NCBI RefSeq assembly: GCF_033118175.1
Contig: NC_083701.1
Coordinates: forward strand, 68,905,001 to 68,969,000
Source of the DNA: Dama dama
Taxonomy: Eukaryota > Chordata > Mammalia > Artiodactyla > Cervidae
Length of the DNA: 64,000 nucleotides
Reading direction: 5' to 3'
The stretch's first letter is position 1; every line of letters begins with the position of its first letter. Under the pieces are notes generated by a model. That model saw only the letters and a list, made by a program, of their open reading frames with translations. It did not search any database and was not told where the DNA came from. Positions 34,341 through 46,169 of the stretch are shown here, one piece after another. A program made the translations under genes and the position numbers.

Positions 34341-35397
34341 ATATTTTCCATTAAAATGTCTTATCAGGAATGTCATTAGCAGCAACAACAAGCACATCAG
34401 CATGGACACACCAAAGTGTGTTTAGGGAACTGATTGTCCAGATTTTCCATTCCCTTTACCCCCATGGGGAGTTCAAGTTATCTGAGCTCAAATTAAAGGT
34501 CATTAATCCTGGCTGCCACCCTATAAATGACATGGCATTTGACTCTCTGAAAATCACTCAGGGGCCTCTGATTTCTTACACCCGAGATGGAGAGCAGACA
34601 TGATTTAAATCTTTATAAAGGATGAATTAAGAAACATGATTTCAGTTGTAGGAGTCTAGTGAAATTGTTGGGGGTAGCCTCTGGAACAGAGAAAAATTGT
34701 TTGTAGATGTTGCTGCATCAGCAAACCCTGAAATCTTATTACGGTCTTTTAATTTTTATTATTTTATTCAGTTACTGGTGACTTAGCATGACATTTATGA
34801 TAGAGTAGCCAAAAGCAAAGACAGATGTTAACCTTCCACGATTGTGACCATCCTTCGTTTGGAGTGGCTTTGAGAACTATGCTGACAACTTGATGTCCTT
34901 TTTGTAGATATTGCTCGTTATCAGTGCTTGGAAGGTAGTAACTGTTGAGACAAAAGAGATGTTGATGGAGAACCACCATCTCTATTTGTTTAATTTGCAG
35001 TTTTCTACATGTCACTACATATATTAATCTTTTATGAAGGGATTGAAATTGAACCGTCTGACTTGTGAGGGTGCTTTGTATCCTTCTTGCCCTGTAGCAT
35101 GGTCATACTCAGAGATAACACAGATTTTCCAAAACTGGCTTGGAAAAACAGTAAATTTGTTTGGACCTAAGTTTTGAACTCTCTAACCTCGAAATAACAT
35201 GAGTTGCTCTTTTCTTTTCACTTAGAAAAAAAAAAACACACACACACAAAAGTGCAGCACTAAGACTTATATCAATGCAAACACCCAGTAGTTATGACCC
35301 AGGAGAAGAAAGAACGTTTCCAGCACCCCAGATTCCTTCCCCCAGCATCTAATGGGGCTCTTCCCAGTAGCCATCCCTTCTCTTCCTCTCTGCCATG
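34341..35397. other. Unassigned sequence
   Basis: An (A)n(CA)n run lies at about 35,226-35,249. Short frames on both strands carry no recognised domain. Confidence 0.4.
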
Positions 35398-35404
35398 TGC
35401 ATGC

Positions 35405-35623
35405 ATGCATGCTAAGTCACTTCAGTTGTGTCCAACTCCATGTGACCCCATGGACTGTAGCCCGTTAGGCTCCTCTGTCCATGGGATTCTCCAGGCAAGA
35501 ATACTGGCATGGGCTGCCATTATCTCCTCCAGGGGACCTCCCTGACCCAGGGATCGAACCTGCATCTCATGTTACCTGCATTGGCAGGGAGCTTCTTTAC
35601 CACTAGCGCCACCTGGGAAGCCC
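35405..35623 (-). mobile_element. Bov-tA SINE
   Basis: The reverse-complement body starts at 'gcatgctaagtcacttcag' and the tRNA-like head ends at 'agcgccacctgggaagcc'. A (GCAT)n-like run precedes the tail. I could not define a convincing target duplication. Confidence 0.93.
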
Positions 35624-36217
35624 CCTCCCTACTGCTTGTCATGGTAACTATTTTTGTCTTTTGCTTTTATTCATGGTTTTAACACCTAAGCAAGCATCCC
35701 TCTTCCAGAAAAAGGGTTACTTTTCCTGATTTTTGGATAGTTGCATAAATGAGATCATAAATAATGTATTTATATTATGTATTTAAGTTTTTGAGATTTT
35801 ATTTGAAGTGCTTTATAAATCTGTGACTTGTTTTTATTACTTTATAGTATTTCATTATTTGAATATACCACAGGTTTTGTGTTTTTTTTTTTTTTTCTCA
35901 CCTCTACTATTGACAAGCATTTCCTTTCTGAACTTTTTCATATGTCGATTTGTTGTTTGAACATTTTCTTCTGTGAAATGCCAGTACTAAAATTGAAAGA
36001 AAAACAAAATCTCAATTTTTTCCACACACCCTTGTCAATAAGTTACTGTAATCTGTGTTTAGGGTTGCTTCTGTTCCAATTAATCAGGCATATCACTCTG
36101 CTAACAGTTACGAAGTTCTGGTTACCTAAGATGTCACTTAAAAAATTCCTGAACCTAATCTAATGGATTTCTCAAAAAATCTAACCCTTTAAAATGTTCA
36201 ATTAATAAAAGTTTCAA
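35624..36217. other. Unassigned AT-rich sequence
   Basis: A T-run lies at 35,882-35,896. The 111-codon frame at 35,828-36,163 is low-complexity and hydrophobic by base composition, and is not a recognisable protein. Confidence 0.4.
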
Positions 36218-36231
36218 AACCAATATCCTGG

Positions 36232-36452
36232 GGCTTCCCTGGTGGCTCAGAGGGTAAAGCGTCTGCCTGCAGTGCAGGAAACCTGGGTTCGTTTCCTGGG
36301 TCGGGAAGATCCCCTGGAGAAGGAACTAGCAACCCACTCCAGGACCCTTGCCTGGAAAATCCCATGGACAGAGAAGCCTGGTAGGCTCCAGTCCATGGGG
36401 TCGCAAAGACTCGGACACGACTGAGTGACTTCACTTTCTTTCTTTTTTTTCT
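36232..36452 (+). mobile_element. Bov-tA SINE, young-looking, left member of a pair
   Basis: The element is almost complete, from 'ggcttccctggtggctcaga' through the B-box-like 'cctgggttcgtttcctgg' and the Bov-A body to a CTTT-rich tail. The 14-base target aaccaatatcctgg is perfectly duplicated at 36,218-36,231 and 36,453-36,466. Its tail faces the tail of the next SINE. Frames on both strands here are SINE artefacts. Confidence 0.97.
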
Positions 36453-36466
36453 AACCAATATCCTGG

Positions 36467-36669
36467 TGTGCGTGCATGCTAAGTTATTTTAGTTGTGTTG
36501 GACTCTTTGAGACCTTATGGACCATAGCCCACTAGCTCCTCTGTCCGTGGGATTCTCCAGGCAAGAATACTGGAGTGGGTGGCCATGCCCTCCCCTAGGG
36601 GATCTTCCCAACCCAGGGATCGAACCCACATCTCTTACTTCTCCTGCATTGGCACCACGTGAGAAGCTC
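36467..36669 (-). mobile_element. Bov-tA SINE, right member of a tail-to-tail pair
   Basis: The reverse-complement body starts at 'tgcatgctaagttatttt' and the tRNA-like head lies at 36,600-36,669. A slightly diverged copy of the same target, ccaatattcttgg, follows at 36,670-36,682. It has more substitutions than its left neighbour and is likely the earlier insertion. Confidence 0.94.
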
Positions 36670-36682
36670 CCAATATTCTTGG

Positions 36683-39600
36683 GAAGTGTCATCTAAAGTC
36701 CTCGCTTCCTGGATATTCATAAGAAGTGTTCATAAGAATAAAAGTTCTAAAGAACAATAGAATAAAGAAACTTAGTCAATATTATTTAATCTGACTTTTC
36801 TGCTTCATATTTAAATTCAGAATATCTAATACTATCTTGTGGAACAAAGGTTCCGTGAAGTACACTTTGGGAAAACCTGGTTTTCCCAAGACTCCCCTCT
36901 TGTTGGATTTTTACTTTACAGGTCATCAGGTGAAAAACTATGGAGAAAAGGTTCAAGGAAGATTCAGTTATCTCAGAAATAAACTTTCAAATAACTGAAA
37001 ATGGAAAAATGGTTCATTTAGATTGGCTTTCTTTAGTTTTTTTTTTTTTTTAAAATTAAGTGATTAAAAAGCTAATAACTAAACTAAAGGATTAGGTATA
37101 GAAATGATTATAAAGGTCAGATTCACACATCAAATGCAATTATATTTCCGAAATCTATTAATGGCTCAATTAGTTCATAGATCAGATAATTAGGTGGTGT
37201 TCATTATCGGTAACTTGTGTGTGTGTGTGCATGTGTGTTGTGTGAATTTGATGGGAAAAATCACAACTTTAATATTTAAAGACAATTTCTTAGGATGAAG
37301 TAGAATTGAGTGTACCTTTTGTTTTAGCATTTTTGTGGGGATTTTTCAGTTTGAATATATAAAGTTTTTTGCTTTTCTAAATTTCTCCCTTGCAAATAAC
37401 AATGTTTCCTAACGTGTAAAATTTAACACTGAACTAAAAAATCCTCAGCTTCTTCTCTACTCTTAAAAAAAAGTTTAGAAAAATTAGCTGCCTAGAAATA
37501 ATCTTATGAAAGCTGTCAGTAAAATAGAGGTATACCTTTTCTTCATAATCACTAATTTGCTCTTACTATGGAGAAATTTTGCCACTGTATTAGTAAATTA
37601 CTTATGACTGCTAAATTATTTGTTGCTGTTTTGATATAATAGCAAAACAAATGGGGTCATCAAATGCAAATGATGACCTTATTTGCATCACCTCGCCTTG
37701 TAGCTATGTCCCTATGATGTATTCACTGTGTCTCAACAATGCATCTGTGCAAGTTATACACACCAGTTGGCCCCTGATACAGCAGACCTGAGAACAAGTC
37801 TAGGAGGAACCCTCTTTGACTGTGTTATTGGAGATCACATTCACTTATCTCTCTTAGCCTCAAGGCTCTTGGCTTTCTTTGCCTGTCACTCAGGGTAATG
37901 GTTAGTTACTGTCAGAATGCAGCTATAAGTGGGAAAGGCCCTCCCTGCACACAGAAGTTTGAGGGAGGTGAGAATTCATATCCAGCCTAGTGAGTCTGGG
38001 AAGCTTTCCAACCCTCCAATGCTATACTAAAGCACAAAAGCAAACTGAATTTTATTACTTAGGTGACATCAAACCATATTTAAACACAGAGGCTCCTTGA
38101 CAACATCCTTCTTAAGAAACTCATTGCAATAAAACTTTTTCCTCCAAGCTGGTCTTAAAGTTTACATTCATTTTGAAATTTTTTCCATTTAAATTCTTTA
38201 CTTTTTCACAGAGAATTATAATAAAAACAATAAGCTCACATTATTATTAGGAGGAAAACTTTTGTGATATAAATATTCTACAACCATCTGGAAAAATAAA
38301 TGCAAAATTAGAAAGTGTAACGAAACTGAATGTTGTTAATGAAGTTAGCTACTAAAATTGATGTGCCTGTGCTCTCAGATTTGAAAACCTAAGTGTTTTT
38401 CTTTCTAAAATGGGGGGTGTGCTGAACTTTTGAGTTCAGGATTTATGATTAAAAGTTAATCACAAACTATTACCATCAGTACTTTCCAACCTATTGTCAT
38501 ACTTAATTTATGCAAGATAGTTTTAGGCATTTTTTTTTTTTCCTAGCTTCACAAAAAATTAAACTGGGGGTTCCTTTACTTCATTTATCAAGGATACTTA
38601 TTTTTTCTAGATAAAATATTTGTAAAAATTATTTTATACCTAATTATTTTTCTCTACCAAATATTTTGCATTAGGACTTGCTGCATTTTGGGAGTGTAAA
38701 TCGTGTGTCCTCCACCTTCTTCCTCAAGCAATTTGGCTCCCTCTCCTTTTTTCTGTAGTGCATTTTTGTATGATTATTTCCTGTAATCCCCTTCAGATAA
38801 TTGATTGGAATCTTTGGATGAGCCTGGAAGTGGATCACTTCCTCCTCAAGGCCTGAAATGATCACAGCTCTGACTGATGTCTGGACCACTCCCTGTGAGA
38901 GAGCCTGAGCCTGAGACCCAGTGAGTTCAGGCGGTGATTCATGACTCACAGACACTGTAAGAAAAGGACCGGTCATTGTTTGCAGTCATTGGGCCTGAGG
39001 GGTAATGCTTACACAGTGAGATAGAACCAACACAGGGTAAATCATCTTTGGTAGAAAGTCCTACCTTCTCTTCAATCTCTCTGTCATGCCGGCAAAGATT
39101 CACACCCCCTATTTACGGAATTGGCAAGGCCTCCACAGGGAAAACCCACCTACTTAACTTGGGATTTGAGTCGCAAGGAATAGGAGAGGTGGGGGAGGCG
39201 GAAGATGAGTACAGACGGGCAACCTGGAAGAGGAAGGGACGCCATTTTCCTTTTCGAGGAAGTCAGTTCCACAGTGCGCTAACTCCAGTCATCCATCTTC
39301 TCTGCCCTCCTCAGATTCGCTTAATACTTATACCTGCTTGTGTATAGTGGACACTTTGTTTCTCTTCTTGTTCTATTTGGCTGTTTTGTTTTTCAGTTTT
39401 GGCTGCCAGGCTTTTCTTATTTGGGGTGACCCTCCATTGTTTAGACAAACTCATCTGTTCTAAGAGGTATTTCCCTGAAGTGATTAAGTTTCTACACTGT
39501 CAGTGCAGCCTAAGGTTTTTGAACAGTAACAATAAATGTTGCTTTAAATGATATAGAAATCAGCAAAAACACCCCAAACCCTCAGTATAATCAATATAAA

Positions 39601-40339
39601 GTTTAGAATTTTAACATCCATACACACGCATTTGTTGTGTATAATACAATAAGCAGTCTAAGGATATGGTGAAAGTAAAGTATCAATAATAATGGAAAAT
39701 ATTAAACAAAGGACTAATAAAGTGTGAACTAAACTCCTGTCTCTAGGAATAAATTGCCTTTGGAAACTGTTTCTCTAAATGTCAGTGTCACCAAGGCCTG
39801 AAGGGATTTCATTCATCAAGGAAAGATCAATTGATTTGATGGGAAGAAAAAAAAAAACATGTTATGTGCTAAAAAATGACACTGTGGATTTTTTTGTTTA
39901 TTAATTAAGCCCCCTTTGGTTTTTAAGGATAAAGCATTTACTACTGTGGAAAATTACCCTTTAGAATGAATAAAGCAAATAAATCCAAATATTACTTCTA
40001 TGCCTGTAAAATCATATTAAAAATAAACACTGGCAGCGCAGTGTTCTAAGTACTTCAGTGTCTTCCCCAGTGGTATTAGTATCACTTGTCTGAATTCTTT
40101 CTAACAAAGAATGCTCCACCCTTAATCCCACAAACCACATCTGTAAAGTCATACGCATGTTTACATGATTTAAAAATCACTGTGTTTAGAACATTATTTT
40201 TGAAACCACATTGAGATGTAAAGTCTTTATATGAATGGCCTACAGCTGAAGGCCTTTTAGATGACATCTTCTGCTATCTCCTTGGCTCTAATCTAAAGCT
40301 GAGTGTATCATTTATTAGAAAGAATACAATGGAACTTCT
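36683..40339. other. Long repeat-poor AT-rich tract
   Basis: I recognise almost no interspersed repeat in these 3.7 kb, although recent SINEs lie on both sides. A (TG)n run is at 37,214-37,240. TAATTA- and ATTTGCAT-type motifs are common, as expected by composition but also as in developmental enhancers. The 101-codon minus-strand frame at 38,671-38,976 and the 99-codon plus-strand frame at 39,048-39,347 have no recognised domain; the latter lies in a small CpG-enriched patch. Confidence 0.45.
37655..37688. promoter_or_regulatory. Paired octamer motifs in an inverted repeat
   Basis: The arms ggtcatca (37,655-37,662) and tgatgacc (37,671-37,678) are exact inverted complements around an 8-base loop. 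The octamer ATGCAAAT (37,664-37,671) overlaps the loop, and its reverse complement ATTTGCAT follows at 37,681-37,688. ATGCAAAT is the binding site of POU-domain (Oct) transcription factors. Function here is inferred only. Confidence 0.4.
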
Positions 40340-40455
40340 ATCATCTTTCTCTCCCCTCTCTCTCTTTTCCTTTATCTTTCTTTCTGCCATCCTTCCCTTC
40401 TCTCTCTCTCCTTCCTTCTCTGCCTTCCTTTTTTCTTTTAATCTTTCTTTCACAA
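40340..40455. repeat. Pyrimidine-rich low-complexity tract
   Basis: The plus strand is almost all C and T with (CT)n and (CCTT)n patches. The overlapping frames on both strands here are low-complexity artefacts. Confidence 0.85.
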
Positions 40456-40740
40456 ATAAAGTTGACTCTTCCTACATTTGGTTTACATTTAGTAAACCAA
40501 AAGCCACATTCTACACTAGGAGTAGAGCCCATATATCAGTTATGACAACCTGAGAATCTCTGATTTCTTAGCTATTCAGAGCCATCATTGTATTAATATC
40601 CAAATATATTAATAAATCATAAAAGTAGCTTAATCTACCATCTTATTTCATATAAAAATTAAACCTTTTCCTTCATATTCTGAACATCCTCAGAGAATGA
40701 ACATAGTTCACTGATATTGCTTTTTAATTTCACTTCTTAT

Positions 40741-40942
40741 GGACTTCCTTAGTGGCTCAGATGATAAAGGTGGGAAAAATGCAGGGGACTCAAGTTTGAT
40801 CCCAGGGTCAGGAAGATCCCCTGGAGGAGGAAATGGCAATCCACTCCTGTATACTTTCCTAGAGAATTCCATGGACAGAGGAGCATCTCGGACTATAGTT
40901 CTTGGCATTGCAAAGGGTCAGACACAACTGAGGCAGTAACAC
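40741..40942 (+). mobile_element. Bov-tA SINE, older copy
   Basis: The head 'ggacttccttagtggctcag' and body through 'gggtcagacacaactgaggc' are diverged but complete. The target tttcactt(c/t)ttat is at 40,728-40,740 and 40,943-40,955, with one mismatch. Confidence 0.92.
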
Positions 40943-41165
40943 TTTCACTTTTTATTGCTCCTTTGGCTGCTTCTGAGATTTTCATGAGAAGTTGCTATTA
41001 CTATCACGAAGTCTTCAGAGAAGTGTCCAGGCAGGTAGCCCTATCCTCACTATCCCAGACCATCTCATGATTCTCCACAGTGAAACTTTAAAAAAAAATC
41101 TTTTATTTTGAAACAGCTTTTAATTTTTTTTTTTTTTTTTAATTTACAGAAGAGTTGCACAGATA

Positions 41166-41305
41166 CTTGGAGAAGGAAATGGCAACCCACTCCAGTATTC
41201 TTGCCTGGGAAATCCCAAGGACAGAGGAGCCTGGCCAGCTATAGTCCAAGGGTCACAAAGAGTAAGACCAGACTAAGCAAGTGCACGCACACATGCACGC
41301 ACACA
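41166..41305 (+). mobile_element. Single Bov-A unit with CACG-rich tail
   Basis: Only the Bov-A body is present ('ttggagaaggaaatggcaac' to 'gtaagaccagactaagcaag'), followed by a (GCACGCACACAT)n-like tail. The 10-base target tgcacagata is perfectly duplicated at 41,156-41,165 and 41,306-41,315. A T-run precedes the left target at about 41,125-41,140. Confidence 0.93.
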
Positions 41306-41315
41306 TGCACAGATA

Positions 41316-43683
41316 ATACGAGGAATTCTTACATATCCTTTACCCAACTTCCCCTAATTTCACATCTTACATAACCAGGGTACGACTCCAAAACTTAAAC
41401 AGGAAAGGTTACCTAAATTTGGTGTGAATATTTTCATATATTAATTAAACAATTATTAAGCACCTCTTAAATAGGTTCTGGGGACATAGTGATTCTCCAG
41501 ATAGAATTCCTGCTCATGGAGTTTACATTTTCACCTCTTACGCCTTCCTATTTCTATAGTCAAAGACATCGCCAAACTGTTGAGCCATCAATCACAGCCA
41601 ATCTTGCTGAAAATGTCAAAGTTTTAATTTTACTAACACCATTACTAAGTTATGTATGCTGCATTGCAATGCATACCTTATTTCCACAATTCCTGTTTGT
41701 TTTTTTTTAAACACTGTTTTGCTTTTATTTGAGTGACTACAATACATTAAGCTGAATCCAGATTGTGGAGTTTAGAGTGACGTCTGTTACCCTATTCATG
41801 TGACATTATTCATCTACTTCACCCAAATCAAATTTTATCCTGAATGACACAGCAAAGTCAGATTGCTAAAGTCAAGTTTAGAAGTTTGTGTATTGTGACG
41901 GTTTATCTTTTTTGATTAAGTATTTGTGCTTTTCTGGTACAAATATTGTTTGTAGAACTACTTTGACATATTAGTGGCTGTTGGAGCTCATTCTATAAAT
42001 TGTCTCTTTCAGTTTTTTGTTATTTAAGTTTCAAATATCTATGACTGCATGTCAGTTATTTGGACAACTTCATTATGTCAGTATTAAAATGGGAAGCATT
42101 GAGGAAATAACTCTTTTCCATGTCTCAGGAAACACATGTAGTTAAGTGAGACCTAAAAATGAAACTTTCAGTTTTCTGAAGCAGGTAATAATTAGAACCT
42201 CCCACCTCCAGAATTACTTAAATGATTTATTTTTGTTAGCATAAAACTTGACTAAAGTGTATTTATTCACATATACATATGTAAGACACTCAAATCTCTT
42301 GATAATAGACTTTTTAAAATTTTTCTTGAATTATATACATATATATGGAATGTATTATATATATATGCAAAACCATCACTAATTTATATTATAAACCATG
42401 AATAATAATTATGAACATGATTTCTTTGAATGGATTCAGGCAAGAAATGAAATCAGATACAATCAGGAAAAACCTTAAATATGTCCACTAAGTTACCCCA
42501 ACAGAAGAGAGATCTAGTACTTTAAGGGTGGTTATTGCTCCTTGGAAGGCAGAGTTGGTCTAAGTTGACAATACTACTTAAGCTAGAATATGCGTCATCA
42601 TTGTTATGGATGAGAAGACGTCCTTCCAACCAATGGAAATCCCAGAAACCTTGGCAGGAGCTTTTCCTCTCTTTTTAACAGTTTCCTGCAGCATTGCCTC
42701 AGTTCCTTGTGAACTGAAGGATGATTGCTATCTTTTGGTTAGTATTCTTTCCATCTATACATGAAAGTCATTCAGAGAAGCCCAGTGAGGAAGGGTACAG
42801 CCACATGAAAAATAAGGTAGAAGATGTTCAGGTTTCACACAAGATCAGAAAACACTTGTTGAGGGGTATGAAAATAAAACCATGGTATGGAGTCATGATG
42901 ATGTCGCATATCACCCATGATGGGAGATGTCTTGTGTTCTTTGGTCAAGCATCTGCATTCAGTTCTTGGAAACATTCAGGAAGACAAAAGTATGGTAGAA
43001 AATTGGGGAGAACAGGGACTTGGCTCATCAGATTGCAGTCTTAAATCTCTGTGATGGCATTTCCAGTATCTGTGTTTCTCTGAATGCATAATTCGTTTGC
43101 GTAAATACTCAGTAACTTGTTAGTAGAGACTGACGTTTCCTAAGTTACTGAAGTTGTTTTCTTGGCCTATTAGAACCACTTTGTTCTTTTCACAAGAATT
43201 TCTTTACACAGAACATTTTCTTTGTGTTACTGTGTGTCCCATTGTGCTTCGACTTTCAAGTTGTAAATTGGTTTGGTGGTACCAGAATTTAACTGCATGC
43301 TTGCATGGGATCATTAACAGGGTACATGGTGTTTGGAGGCAAAGTGTGTTTTCTTTTCTCCATAGCAATAATGGAGATAAACTTAGTGTCTTGGGTGTGT
43401 ATTTAACAAAAGTGGGGTGAAGTGGGGAGAATATGGGGGTAGGTGGGGGTTTGAGGATGGATGTGAAAGAGTGAGAGAGTGATATAAAATGGATATAAAA
43501 TTCAATATAGATAACTGGAATGATCTGTCTGTAAAGTGTATCGGAAAAAAATCAACATAACCATTTTATGGGAAATCTTAAATTTGAATCAGTCTGATGT
43601 CTACTTTTTGCTTATCTCTTTTGGCCTGTAAATTTCTTAAACTTATAAATATCTTAAAAAAAAATAATAATCTTCAAATATAA
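41316..43683. other. Unassigned sequence
   Basis: An L2/MIR-like trace lies at 41,455-41,530 ('ctgctcatggagtttacatt'). TA-rich runs lie near 42,330-42,366. A G-rich run (ggggg-taggt-ggggg) lies at about 43,435-43,449. The 107-codon frame at 42,721-43,044 has a hydrophobic N-terminus but no recognisable domain or promoter. Confidence 0.4.
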
Positions 43684-43691
43684 CCGATGAA

Positions 43692-43947
43692 GGGCTTCCC
43701 AGGTGGCACTAGTGGTAAAAACAAACAAACAAACAAAAAAACCCTGCCTGCCAATGCCAATGCAGGAGACATTAGAGATGTGGGTTCCATCACTGGATCA
43801 GGAAGATCCCCTGGAGGAAGGCATGGCCACCACTCTAGTATTCTTGCCTGGAGAATCCCCTAGACAGAGGAGCCTGGCAGCCTAACATCCATAGAGTTGA
43901 ATAGAGTCATACACAACTGAAGTGACTTAGAACGAACACACTGATAG
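43692..43947 (+). mobile_element. Bov-tA SINE with internal (AAAC)n
   Basis: The head starts at 'ggcttcccaggtggcacta'. An A-rich (AAAC)n run at 43,717-43,740 sits inside the tRNA-like part, where the consensus has 'gtaaagaa'. The rest of the body follows normally. A possible target, cc(g/a)atgaa, lies at 43,684-43,691 and 43,948-43,955. Confidence 0.9.
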
Positions 43948-43955
43948 CCAATGAA

Positions 43956-44549
43956 ATGATCTCTAAGTTTTCAAGGAAATCTCATTCTCCAGTAAAGAGT
44001 TTAACCCAGAATCTGGTTTCCCAAGTCTGTGCCAAAGACACTGTGTCCCTCAGCCTACAGCACCGGGAACCACCCAGACCAGCACTCCTGTGTGTCCCAC
44101 ACATCCCTTCCCCTTTGCTCCCAAGCTCATACATTTAGCTGGAACTTCCAAGTTCATGCAAATATCATCATCTCCATTCCTACAAGTTTTATAAATATGT
44201 AATTTTATTGCAATTTATTTGTTTTCTGAAAACAACAACAAAAAAAAACTAGTCAGGATAGTAAGCAAAGTAGGATGTTAATTAGAGAGATAAAATGAAA
44301 TTCTTTAATTCTTATTGCTAAATCACATGTCCAAACAGCAGGGAACATATAGACTGAAGCTTAAAGACTAAAGAGAGAGAAGACGTAAGTGTCAAGTAGG
44401 GTTCCCAGGGGACTGTAACATTTTACTGTGGTGCCAGCACATTTGAACCAACAATTATTTGGAAAGAGTGGAAATTATTACAAGAAAGAAATCAACTCTC
44501 TTAGGTCTTCCAGGATGGACATAATAATAATAAAAATAATAAAAAAATA
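43956..44549. other. Unassigned sequence ending in (AAT)n
   Basis: No gene was recognised. An (ATA/AAT)n run at 44,519-44,549 leads directly into the LINE-1 that follows. Confidence 0.45.
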
Positions 44550-46169
44550 ATAAGCAGTCTATAGATTCAATGCAATCCCTATCAAGCTACCAATGGTATT
44601 TTTCACAGAACTAGACCAAAGAATTTCACAATTTGTATGGAAATACAAAAAACCTCGAATAGCCAAAGTAATCTTGAGAAAGAAGAATGGAACTGGAGGA
44701 ATCAACCTGCCTGACTTCAGACTCTACTACAAAGCCACAGTCATCAAGACAGTATGGTACTGGCACAAAGACAGAAATATAGATCAATGGAACAGAATAG
44801 AAAGCCCAGAGATAAATCCACGAACCTATGGACACCTTATCTTCGACAAAGGAGGCAAGGATATACAATGGAAAAAAGACAACCTCTTTAACAAGTGGTG
44901 CTGGGAAAACTGGTCAACCACTTGTAAAAGAATGAAACTAGAACACTTTCTAACACCATACACAAAAATAAACTCAAAATGGATTAAAGATCTAAATGTA
45001 AGACCAGAAACTATAAAACTCCTAGAGGAGAACATAGGCAAAACACTCTCCGACATAAATCACAGCAAGATCCTCTATGACCCACCTCCCAGAATATTGG
45101 AAATAAAAGCAAAACTAAACAAATGGGACCTAATGAAACTTAAAAGCTTTTGCACTACAAAGGAAACTATAAGTAAGGTGAAAAGACAGCCCTCAGATTG
45201 GGAGAAAATAATAGCAAATGAAGCAACAGACAAAGGATTAATCTCAAAAATATACAAGCAACTCCTGAAGCTCAATTCCAGAAAAATAAATGACCCAATC
45301 AAAAAATGGGCCAAAGAACTAAACAGACATTTCTCCAAAGAAGACATATAGATGGCTAACAAACACATGAAAAGATGCTCCACATCACTCATTATTAGAG
45401 AAATGCAAATCAAAACCACAATGAGGTACCATTACACACCAGCCAGGATGGCTGCTATCCAAAAGTCTACAAGCAATAAATGCTGGAGAGGGTGTGGAGA
45501 AAAGGGAACCCTCGTACACTGTTGGTGGGAATGCAAACTAGTACAGCCGCTATGGAAAACAGTGTGGAGATTTCTTAAAAAACTGGAAATAGAACTGCCA
45601 TGTGACCCAGCAATCCCACTCCTGGGCATACACACTGAGGAAACCAGATCTGAAAGAGACACGTGCACCCCAATGTTCATCGCAGCACTGTTTATAATAG
45701 CCAGGACATGGAAGCAACCTAGATGCCCATCAGCAGATGAATGGATAAGGAAGCTGTAGTACATATACACCATGGAATATTACTCAGCCATTAAAAAGAA
45801 TTCATTTGAACCAGTCCTAATGAGATGGATGAAGCTGGAGCCCCTTATACAGAGTGAAGTAAGCCAGAAAGACAAAGAACATTACAGCATACTAACACAT
45901 ATATATGGAATTTAGAAAGATGGTAACGATAACCCTATATGCAAAACAGAAAAAGAGACACAGAAATACAGAACAGACTTTTGAACTCTGTGGGAGAAGG
46001 CGAGGGTAGGATGTTTCGAGAGGAATCGGGTGGAGAGGGAGGTGGGAGCGGGGATTGGGATGGGGAAGACGTGTAAATCCATGGCTGATTCATATCAATG
46101 TATGACAAAACCCACTGAAATGTTGTGAAGTAATTAGCCTCCAACTAATAAAAAAATTAAAAAAAAAAT
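44550..46169 (+). mobile_element. LINE-1, 5'-truncated, well preserved
   Basis: The copy covers the last third of ORF2, the 3' UTR and an A-rich tail at 46,151-46,169. It starts at 'aagcagtctatagattcaat'. The ten-mer aattatttgg occurs at 44,453-44,462 and at 46,170-46,179, which would be a target duplication if about 87 bases of non-LINE-1 DNA were inserted with it. It is much less diverged than the LINE-1 at 17,173. Confidence 0.96.
44593..45915 (+). pseudogene. LINE-1 ORF2 C-terminal part, two stop codons
   Basis: In the full protein, ORF2 supplies endonuclease and reverse transcriptase for target-primed reverse transcription. Here only the region after the RT domain remains, so neither catalytic site is present. 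A single frame runs from an internal methionine at 44,593 to the natural end at 45,915, broken only by TAG at 45,349-45,351 and TAG at 45,757-45,759. The likely original codons are CAG and TGG, judging from the LINE-1 consensus. Recognisable stretches include 'GGINLPDFRLYYKATVIKTV', 'YKQLLKLNSRKINDPIKKWA' and a Cys-rich patch, 'CWRGCGEKGTLVHCWWEC', of the ORF2 C-terminal domain. There is no frameshift, so the copy is fairly recent. Confidence 0.95.

Noticed and set aside
42721..43044. 107-codon frame with a hydrophobic, signal-peptide-like start
   Set aside because: No recognisable domain, promoter, splice site or polyadenylation signal; a frame of this length is expected by chance in 64 kb read six ways.
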